From positions 310,001 through 374,000 of the forward strand of contig NZ_JBJHZY010000001.1 of the NCBI RefSeq assembly GCF_045310525.1: a stretch of 64,000 nt of DNA, in the 5' to 3' direction. This DNA is from Clostridium_AT radicumherbarum. GTDB taxonomy: Bacteria > Bacillota > Clostridia > Clostridiales > Clostridiaceae. The number at the start of each line of letters is the position of its first letter. Position 1 is the stretch's first letter. Positions 8,251 through 16,200 of this stretch are shown here, in pieces. Below the pieces are notes generated by a model that saw only the letters and a list, made by a program, of their open reading frames with translations, did no database searches and was not told the DNA's origin. A program made the position numbers and the translations under genes.

Positions 8251-10089
8251 ATGGGAAAAAGAAAGTTATTAAGTGCTATTACTGCAGTACTGTTCTTATT
8301 TCAATTGATTTTTGGAGTTGGATTTGCAGGGAAGGTTAAGGCTGAAGCAGCTAGTTCTTCTCTTCCAACGTTTATGGATGTTAGAAAAGAAACTTTGGGC
8401 TTTGCATATCAGTATAAAAATAAGACAATTGTTAATAATACTGTAATTGTTGACAACAATATAAAATTCTTTGTTGAAGAGAATGGCCAAAAACATATAA
8501 TTTCTCAAGACTTTAATCTTATAAGGCATTTAATTTACATAGGAGTATATAACGATAATGTTTATGTAGCTTCAAATGGAGATGACCAAAGCCAGCCATA
8601 TGCAATATATAAGGCAAATTTAAATACCTACAAGATGGAATTTGTAAAAAATGTACCTATCTACGGTGATGGAAAAGCATATATTACAGATTACAAAATA
8701 GATGCAAATGGAGTATTCTGGTTTGCAGCAGACCAAAACAATATTCCAATCTATGATGCAAATGGAAAAATTACAGATTATAATACAAAATACATAATAT
8801 ATAATGATAAGGGATTTTCCCATGAAGAACTTGTTCTTCAAAAGGGAGATTCTTTGTATAACACATATGGTAGGCTGCAACAGGGTTTAGATGGAAGTAT
8901 GTGGTTTTTTAAATCCCTTGCATTAGGTGCTGATAATAAGGTATTTAGGATCTTAAATGATAACACAATTAAGGAATATTCAATAAATAGTACAAATCAT
9001 ATTAAAGCTATTTATCCTGGGACAAACAATACATTGCTTGTATACACTCAAGAAATTTCACCAGTTAACTATGCCGTAGTGAAGAATATCATACAAAAGT
9101 ATACAATTAGTAATAATGGTCTTAGCCTTGTTAAAGAATATGATTTATCTGCAAAACAATTTTTTGAATCAGGCGATATCAATGGAAATATGTGGATAGA
9201 TACAGATGGGGTCATTTCAAAGTTGGAAGACCAGGGCTTTGTAGATAAGTATATTGTATCTAGCGGTATGCTTGGACTTAATGTGTATGATGATCAGCAT
9301 TTAGTTACATGTGGTATTGTAGGGTTTGGCTATACACCAATATCTATAGACCAACCTTCATCAGCAGCTCCAGCAGCACCAGCTTCAGAAAATTTCACAA
9401 CAACTCTTAATGGCAAAGATGCCCTCATAACATTAAATTCAAGTAAAATATCTAAGGATGCTGTAAATGATATAACACCAGTTATACCTACAGATGTAAA
9501 AACTGTAGAAGCTAAAATTGATGCTGCGTCCATAAATGGCGGTAAAGGAAGCATAAAGCTTAATTCTAATAATGTTATAGTTGGTCTTCCATTTTCTACT
9601 ATAGATTTTAATGGAATAGGACAAGGAGACTATGTAAATTTAAAACAAAATTTAGTAGTAGGAGATGCAGTTTTAAATTCACTTAAAAGTGTAGGGAAGG
9701 TATTTGATTTTAGCCTTTCTGCATATAAACAGGACGGCACGAAAATAAAGGATATACATACATTTAAAAGTGGAAAAGCTAATATATCTGTAAAATTGTC
9801 TAAAGATGAAATTAGTGGTTTAGATATTACGAAACTTGCCGCTTTCTACTACAACGAAAATACAAAGCAGTGGGAAAAAGTTGGTGGAAGCTATAATAAA
9901 GATACAATGACCTTTACCTTCGATACTAGTCACTTTAGTAAGTATACTATTGCTGAAGCAAATGGTATGCTTCCTCAAACAGGATCAGTAATAAATTTTA
10001 ATAATTTAATGCTCCTAGCCTTTGCGTTTATCTTAATTGGAGGCTTTATGTTCTTTAGAAAAGATAAAGCAGTAAAAGCGGGCAATTAA
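8251..10089 (+). CDS. LPQTG-anchored cell-surface protein with beta-propeller-like region
   Basis: The protein has 612 residues. The signal peptide (MGKRKLLSAITAVLFLFQLI...KAEA) is followed by about 330 residues with recurring GxxWFxxD-type strands (GVFWFAADQN, GSMWFFKS, GNMWIDTDG), resembling a Vgb-like beta-propeller. A beta-rich domain of about 190 residues follows, ending KWEKVGGSYNKDTMTFTF-like strands (DTSHFSKYTIAE). The C-terminus is a sortase signal: LPQTG, a hydrophobic helix and a basic tail (FFRKDKAVKAG). It should be covalently attached to peptidoglycan. The leader contains a c-di-GMP-I riboswitch, which suggests an adhesin or matrix component switched with motility. Ligand unknown. 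Confidence 0.85.
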   Translation: MGKRKLLSAITAVLFLFQLIFGVGFAGKVKAEAASSSLPTFMDVRKETLGFAYQYKNKTIVNNTVIVDNNIKFFVEENGQKHIISQDFNLIRHLIYIGVYNDNVYVASNGDDQSQPYAIYKANLNTYKMEFVKNVPIYGDGKAYITDYKIDANGVFWFAADQNNIPIYDANGKITDYNTKYIIYNDKGFSHEELVLQKGDSLYNTYGRLQQGLDGSMWFFKSLALGADNKVFRILNDNTIKEYSINSTNHIKAIYPGTNNTLLVYTQEISPVNYAVVKNIIQKYTISNNGLSLVKEYDLSAKQFFESGDINGNMWIDTDGVISKLEDQGFVDKYIVSSGMLGLNVYDDQHLVTCGIVGFGYTPISIDQPSSAAPAAPASENFTTTLNGKDALITLNSSKISKDAVNDITPVIPTDVKTVEAKIDAASINGGKGSIKLNSNNVIVGLPFSTIDFNGIGQGDYVNLKQNLVVGDAVLNSLKSVGKVFDFSLSAYKQDGTKIKDIHTFKSGKANISVKLSKDEISGLDITKLAAFYYNENTKQWEKVGGSYNKDTMTFTFDTSHFSKYTIAEANGMLPQTGSVINFNNLMLLAFAFILIGGFMFFRKDKAVKAGN

Positions 10090-10110
10090 GAGCAGTAGAA
10101 TCTAATATAC

Positions 10111-10144
10111 AAAAAACCTAGAGAAAATTCTCTAGGTTTTTATT
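10111..10144 (+). terminator. terminator of the surface-protein gene
   Basis: The stem AAAACCTAGAGAA/TTCTCTAGGTTTT has a very short loop and a T-tract. Confidence 0.88.
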
Positions 10145-10323
10145 TTATTTTGCTATATATTAACAATGGTTTTAAAAATAAATATTGCCTCATAAAATGA
10201 ATTATGAGCTTTGCATTAAATAAAGGAAGTAATTCGTCTATATAATTAAAGAGCTTATAAATAATACATAGGCAAGGACAACTATTAATTGTTCAAGGCT
10301 AGTAATTCATAGGGGCTGGTATT

Positions 10324-11715
10324 ATGGAAAAGGAAAAACAAAAACCTAAACCAAATAAAATTTTATTAGTCATTTTAATTCCTCTTTGCTCTTTACTAAT
10401 TATATATTTTGGGACATCAATTTACTTTTTAAAGCATTTTTATTATGGCTCCACCATTAACTGCATCAATGTTTCAGGTAAAACTGTTGAGGAAGTAAAA
10501 AGTGAAATGTCATCAAAGCTTCAAGACTTTACCTTGGAATTAAAAGAGAGAGGCGGAGCAAAGGAAGAGATAAGCGCAGTTGATATTGACTTAAAGTATA
10601 CTTCTGAGGAGGAATTTAAGAAGTTAAAGGATAAACAAAGTGCTTTAAAATGGATTACTGCATTTAGCAATAAAAAAAATAATGAAATTACTGTTGGTGT
10701 TACCTTTGATAGAGAATTACTAAAAAAGCAGCTTGATAAGCTTAACTGCCTTAATAGTAGTAACATTGTTGAGCCTAAGAATCCCCGCTTTACCTATACA
10801 GAGAGTGGGTATATTATTGTACCGGAAATCCCAGGAAATAAAATTAATAAAGATATTTTATATAATGAAGTTGAAAAGGCAATTTTAAAGGAGGGCACTT
10901 CTTTAGATTTGGAAGCTATAAATTGTTATATAAATCCACAATATACTTCAAAATCTGAAAAAATAATTGAGACTAAAAATATTCTTAATAAATATGCAGC
11001 CTCCAAGATTACCTATAATATTGGAGACAAAAATGAAATAATAGATGGTTTAATAATAAATAAGTGGCTTAGTGTAGATGAAAACTTTAAAGTTAGTCTT
11101 GATGAGGTAAAGGTAAAGAGTTATTTAACTGGACTCTTCAATAATTATAATACCATTGGGAAAACAAGAAGTTTTACTACCTCCTCAGGAAAAACAATAA
11201 AAGTAAGCGGCGGGGATTATGGCTATGCCATTAATACATCAGCAGAAACACAGGACTTTATTGCTGCAATAAAAGAAGGAAAAACTATAACAAAAGAGCC
11301 AAAGTATTCTCAAACAGCTTTTTCAACCATAACAAGTGATATTGGAAATACCTATGTTGAAATAGATATGACAAAGCAGCATATATGGTTTTATAAAAAT
11401 GGCTCCCTTATAGCCCAGGGAGATATTGTTACAGGCAACGTTAACGCCGGGCACAAAACACCTTCAGGTATCTATAGATTGAAATACAAACAAAATGGTG
11501 CTGTGTTAAGAGGACCGGATTATGCTGCACCTGTTACCTACTGGATGCCCTTTAACGGAGGAATTGGATTACATGATGCCAGCTGGAGAAGCAGATTTGG
11601 TGGCAATATATATAAAACAGATGGCTCCCACGGCTGTGTAAATCTCCCCTTCAGCCTAGCCAAGACCATATTTGAAAACATCGACGCCGGAACCCCGGTG
11701 GTATGTTTCTATTAG
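10324..11715 (+). CDS. L,D-transpeptidase (YkuD) with peptidoglycan-binding repeats
   Basis: The protein has 463 residues. An N-terminal membrane anchor (about 13-35) is followed by two weakly conserved PG-binding-4/VanW-type modules (NCINVSGKTVEEV; later KWLSVDENFKVSLDEVKV). The YkuD catalytic domain occupies about 345-463. The active-site signature is intact: HDASWRSRFGG, then SHGCVNLP with nucleophile Cys438. It cross-links peptidoglycan stem peptides (3-3 links) or attaches proteins outside the membrane. The gene is monocistronic and directly follows the c-di-GMP-controlled surface protein. REP-like repeats begin immediately after its stop codon. Confidence 0.92.
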   Translation: MEKEKQKPKPNKILLVILIPLCSLLIIYFGTSIYFLKHFYYGSTINCINVSGKTVEEVKSEMSSKLQDFTLELKERGGAKEEISAVDIDLKYTSEEEFKKLKDKQSALKWITAFSNKKNNEITVGVTFDRELLKKQLDKLNCLNSSNIVEPKNPRFTYTESGYIIVPEIPGNKINKDILYNEVEKAILKEGTSLDLEAINCYINPQYTSKSEKIIETKNILNKYAASKITYNIGDKNEIIDGLIINKWLSVDENFKVSLDEVKVKSYLTGLFNNYNTIGKTRSFTTSSGKTIKVSGGDYGYAINTSAETQDFIAAIKEGKTITKEPKYSQTAFSTITSDIGNTYVEIDMTKQHIWFYKNGSLIAQGDIVTGNVNAGHKTPSGIYRLKYKQNGAVLRGPDYAAPVTYWMPFNGGIGLHDASWRSRFGGNIYKTDGSHGCVNLPFSLAKTIFENIDAGTPVVCFY

Positions 11716-11889
11716 GGATGGTTAATTACTTTGGTCTCTCTCCATTAGGGGACGGTTAATGATTTTATTCACTATTACGCTATTAAAGTTTAGGGGCGGT
11801 TAACATTTTATTGTACTTCTTAATTAAGTGTACATTTTTGTTAACCGTCCCATTTTAGAGTGAAAATTGTTATTAACTGTCCCCATTGG
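11715..11889. repeat. cluster of REP-like GGGGACGGTTAA elements
   Basis: Three direct units (GGGATGGTTAAT at 11715, GGGGACGGTTAAT at 11748, GGGGCGGTTAAC at 11793) face two inverted units (GTTAACCGTCCC at 11840, ATTAACTGTCCCC at 11872), so the RNA or DNA can fold into alternative hairpins. The block 11856-11889 recurs nearly unchanged at 20478-20511. Such extragenic palindromes are often spread by REP-associated transposases (RAYTs); none is in this window. Confidence 0.7.
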
Positions 11890-11903
11890 ATAATATCCAT
11901 AAG

Positions 11904-12644
11904 TTAATATAGCGAGGTTAAATTGGTGCCAGGTATAGCAGCTAGCATTCTTGAGGATATAAATTTGTGACCATTCCAAGTTAAAAAGTTCTGAATATAA
12001 CCTAAGGTATCGCTGTTAGTAGTACCTATAATACGCTGAAAAGCAAGTAAATCAAAAGAATTACTTTTTTCATTGTTTACAACTGGAACTAAGGCACCTA
12101 TAGCAAGCACTTCTCCTTGCACAGGTTTCTTTAACCTGCCATCTTCGTTGTAAAACAGAGATAAATAATCATAGCCTTTATAGCTAATGTCTAGTATAAA
12201 AAGCTTATTTAGCATTACATTGGCTACTTGGACTTTATAGAAATCAGCATAATCAACTTTATAAATATACTCCTTATTGTAATTATCAAAGTTGAATATC
12301 TCCTGAAGATTACTATTTTTAAAAGAATAAATATAAAAGAACCCATAGCCACCGCTGCCGCCTGAATCAATACTTACCTTTATATCATCAACCTTATCTT
12401 TGGTAAAGTCACCAAGAAATAAGCTTGCATTATACCCTGAATTGAACTCAGGAGTAATAGCTTTTCTTTGCTTTGTGTACCCATCCTCAATTACAACTGT
12501 AATGTTATCAGCAAAAATTCCTTTAAAGCCATTAGGCTTGGTGCCATATAGGGAAACCTTATCAGGTATTCCATCACCTGTTACATCTCCAAACTTCATG
12601 TCCAGTAAATATACCCTTGAGAGAAAAGGATTTACACTATTCAT
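11904..12644 (-). CDS. VCBS/FG-GAP-like repeat protein, unknown function
   Basis: The protein has 246 residues with no clear signal peptide. Aspartate-rich calcium-binding-like loops resembling FG-GAP/VCBS repeats are visible: FGDVTGDGIPDKVSLYG near residue 18 and LGDFTKDKVDDIKVSID near residue 77. The rest is predicted beta-rich with a Gly-rich turn (SGGSGGYGFFYIYSF). Proteins of this size and repeat type are common and uncharacterised in spore-forming Firmicutes. It lies alone between the REP cluster and gene debris. Without a signal peptide it may be cytosolic, spore-associated or exported by another route. Confidence 0.7.
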   Translation of the reverse strand: MNSVNPFLSRVYLLDMKFGDVTGDGIPDKVSLYGTKPNGFKGIFADNITVVIEDGYTKQRKAITPEFNSGYNASLFLGDFTKDKVDDIKVSIDSGGSGGYGFFYIYSFKNSNLQEIFNFDNYNKEYIYKVDYADFYKVQVANVMLNKLFILDISYKGYDYLSLFYNEDGRLKKPVQGEVLAIGALVPVVNNEKSNSFDLLAFQRIIGTTNSDTLGYIQNFLTWNGHKFISSRMLAAIPGTNLTSLY

Positions 12645-12724
12645 TTTAAACCTTCCTGCATATTATTCATCATAAAAATATTATATGATGGCTCAACTTG
12701 TTATGCTAATTTAAAAATAAAGAT

Positions 12725-12922
12725 TTGAATAGATTACACTTGATTTTAGGAGGAAGCGCACCTACAAGTAATCTGCCAAAATCTCTGAATGTAAACATAC
12801 CTGGATTTGAAACAGCAGGTAATGCAGGTTGGATAATATCTAACTTAAAGTGTACTATCCAGAATCAATACACGTACAGGCACAAAAGGGTTCAATACAT
12901 AATGTGGTTGAAATGTTATTAA
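12725..12922 (+). pseudogene. decayed gene fragment A (secreted-protein-like)
   Basis: A short open frame (65 codons) contains a protein-like stretch (GGSAPTSNLPKSLNVNIPG...GNAGWII) that degrades after about residue 43. No ribosome binding site precedes its ATG, and there is no domain large enough to name. Together with fragment B it looks like the debris of a larger exported protein upstream of the GH35 gene. Its first codons contain an 18-base sequence repeated at 19024. Confidence 0.4.
12731..12748 (+). repeat. 18-bp direct repeat, left copy
   Basis: The sequence agattacacttgatttta occurs here and again at 19024-19041, flanking the GH35 locus 6.3 kb apart. Both copies are read in the same frame (RLHLIL) by the local short ORFs. 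Confidence 0.6.
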
Positions 12923-13002
12923 TTAACATGTATAATTATACTGTTAACATATGTAAGGTTAGATATTAATCGTAGATGCAGGCATATATTTTTTTTGTAC
13001 AA

Positions 13003-13018
13003 ATAGAAATCGTTTTCT
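13003..13018 (+). promoter_or_regulatory. possible cre (CcpA) site
   Basis: TAGAAATCGTTTTCTA is nearly palindromic around a central CG and resembles the catabolite-responsive element, although the usual leading TG is AG. It lies about 275 bases upstream of the GH35 start codon, so catabolite control of that gene is possible but unproven. Confidence 0.35.
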
Positions 13019-13092
13019 AAATGCCATTATATACTTTTCCTAAATTATTTTATTAAAGCTATTAAGCGGGGGGTGAAATGATTAAGACATAA

Positions 13093-13215
13093 AAGGATGG
13101 TTCAAGCACTTTCAAGCAAGGAAGTACAGTAAAGGACTTACCGGCAGGTACCATCCAGCTTAGAATTGACCTTGGAGATGGGCCAAATAATGTTGTACAA
13201 ATAAAAATAAATTAA
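13093..13215 (+). pseudogene. decayed gene fragment B (C-terminal piece of a beta-rich domain)
   Basis: The frame following the stop at 13090-13092 encodes KDGSSTFKQGSTVKDLPAG, then IQLRIDLGDG and a terminal VQIKIN before TAA. The composition is like the last strands of a carbohydrate-binding or Ig-like domain of a secreted protein. It has no start codon of its own. I read it as the 3' remnant of a gene whose rest was deleted, possibly the same gene as fragment A. Confidence 0.4.
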
Positions 13216-13293
13216 GATCTTATTACGATTTGTGGTTGAAATGTAATATAGTGGTATGGCAAAAATTTTAAAAATACTAAAAGGAGGATAAAA

Positions 13294-16200
13294 ATGAGAA
13301 AAACTAGAAAAAAGATAATTTCCTACTTGTTGAGCGCAGCTCTCTCTATTTCGATGTTGGCAGTGCCTTCAGTATCCTATGCAGATGTTTTAAGCGTAAC
13401 AACTCAAGGGAATCCGGGTTCATTTACTTTACCAGCCTCGCAAGGAATAACAGGAACTCACACCGTTACCTTTGATCCTTATTCTTTAATGATTGATGGT
13501 AAGCGAACTTTCATTTATTCCGGCGAATTTCATTACTGGCGTTTGCCAAGTCAATCGGAATGGTTGGATGTGCTTCAAAAAATGAAGTCGGCTGGTTTTA
13601 ATGCTGTTTCCATTTACTTCAACTGGAATTTCCATTCAGCGGCACAAGGACAATACGATTTTACAGGCATCCGAGACATAGACAAGCTTCTTACCATGTG
13701 TGAGGAGGCTGGACTCTATGTTATTGCCAGACCAGGCCCATATATCAATGGTGAAACAGATGCTGGTGGATTCCCCGGCTGGCTGATGACTCAAGCAGGA
13801 AAGGCACGCACTAACGCACCAGATTATGTTGCAGCTTGTAAAGAATGGCTGAGTACTGTGGATTCAATTATTGCAAAACATCAGATTACAAATTCTAACA
13901 ATCCCGGAAGTGTCATTCTATATCAGGTGGAAAATGAATATACCGGCGGCGATAAAAATTATATGCAGGCCCTGATTGACACAGTACATGCTGATGGAAT
14001 CAACGTGCCATTGTTTCATAATGACAAAAGCGGGCCTCAAGGTAACTGGGCATCTGGCTTGGGTGCTCCGGAAATATATGCCTTTGACAGCTATCCAAGC
14101 TTTGGCACTCTTCCAACATACTATGGAGATGGAAACAAAAGGAACCCAAACTCTCCAAACTTTGTGGCAGAACTTGGTGGCGGTTGGTTTGACCCTTGGG
14201 GCGGTAAAGGATTTGCTTCCCTTGCTCCAAGCTACAATGCCAATTATGAAAATATTGCATATAATCATGTGGTATCCGAAGGCGCTACCATGATGAATAT
14301 TTATATGACTTATGGTGGTACAAGCTGGGGGTATTTACCCTTCCCGGGAGTTTATTCTTCCTATGACTACACAGCTGCTATAAGCGAGAACCGTCAGATA
14401 GGCTCAAAATACAACGAGGAAAAACTGCTTGCTACTATGTATCGAACGCTTACACCACTTACCAAAACGGATACATTAACGACGCAAGTCCCGAGCAATT
14501 CAGGCCTAATCGTGAATGCAATGAAAAATCCGGATTCGGGGACTCAGTTCTATGTGCTCCGTCATAGCTCCGGTAACACAACAACTACTGATACAACAAA
14601 TTTAGCAATCAGTACTGCTGATGGTAACTACACCATCCCCCAGCAAACTGGTACTTCTATTAGTATAAATGGGCAGGAATCAAAATTCTTGGTTGCAAAT
14701 TATGCACTTGGTTCTGAGCACCTGGTGTATTCAACTTCAAATTTATATACTTACATAACGCAGGGAAACCGTGATACTGCTCTCCTTTATGGAGCAGGAC
14801 CAGGCACAAACGGAGAAACCGTTCTTCGTTATGCACAGCAGCCAACTGTTTCAGTTTTATCTGGAACTGTAACATCAAACTATGATCCAGTAAGTAAAGA
14901 TTTACGCTTAAATTATAATCATAATGATAGTGAAGCTCGTGTTCTTATTTCAGATGGCAGCAGAGAATTGCTGCTGATTCTTACAACTACCGCAACAGCT
15001 CAGACTTATTGGCGTAATGATACATCTAGCGGAGCTGTACTGGTAAAAGGACCCTATTTATTACGTTCAGCTTCTGAGGAAGCTGGTAATACTTTGGCAC
15101 TTCAGGGTGATAATGACAAAGCAACAACTGTTGAAGTCTTTGGGGCTTCTTCAATCAATCAAATCACTTGGAATGGGGTACCAATGAATGCATCCCAAAC
15201 AGCCTCTGGATCCTATACATTCTCTCTTGCAGATCCAGCACCAGCTGCCATTCCGCAGCTTGCAAACTGGAAGTTTACTTATGAAACTCCACAGGCACAG
15301 CCAAGTTTTGATGACTCTAGCTGGATAAGTGCAAATAAAACAACTACAAATAACCCAACAAAGCCTTCAACTCCTACTGTTTTATATGCAGATGACTACG
15401 GATTCCACCGTGGTGTCATTTGGTTCCGTGGTCATTTTAATGCAAGTGGTAATGAAACGGGTATTACCCTTGATGGAGAAGGAGGAACCAATGGTGCTTT
15501 TGCTATATGGCTCAATGGTTCCTATCTTGGTTCTTCCTTAAGCGGAACGAAAGCTTTCACATTTCCTTCAAATCTCTTGAATGTCGGCAGCGACAATGTG
15601 ATATCTGTAATGCTGCAAAGCATGGGACATGATGAAGATGGAGGCAATAATGATGCGCAGAAAAGTCCTCGAGGACTTATTAAAGCAGCAATGCAAGGAG
15701 CGTCCACCACTTTATCCTGGAAGCTCCAGGGAAACCAAGGCGGAGAGACTCTATTAGATGCGGTTCGTGGTGTACCAAACGCAGGTGGATTATATGGAGA
15801 AAATAATGGATGGAACCTCTCAAGTTATCCGGATCAATCCTGGACTCAAGTGACGCTTCCTGACAATTGGGCAGCTAGAAGTCTGCCGGCAGGAGTCGCA
15901 TGGTATAGAACTTCATTTGACCTGGATTTTCCGACCATGAGTGATGTACCACTGGGACTTAACATTAGTGATACTGCGTCAAAAAACTATCGTGCCTATA
16001 TTTATGTAAATGGATGGCTTCTAGGCCAATACATCAATAATCTGGGGCCGCAGCATCTATTTGCGCTGCCTCCGGGTGTGTTGAATCCAAATGGAAAAAA
16101 TACTGTAGCCATTGCAGTATGGGCATTGGATGGATCTTCAACGGGACTTGGTCAAGTGAATTTGCAGCAATTAGGCAATTATGCAGGCGGCGTACCGGTT

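Noticed and set aside
12400..12675. plus-strand ORF opposite the VCBS-like protein
   Set aside because: It is a mirror frame of a better-supported minus-strand gene with no ribosome binding site.
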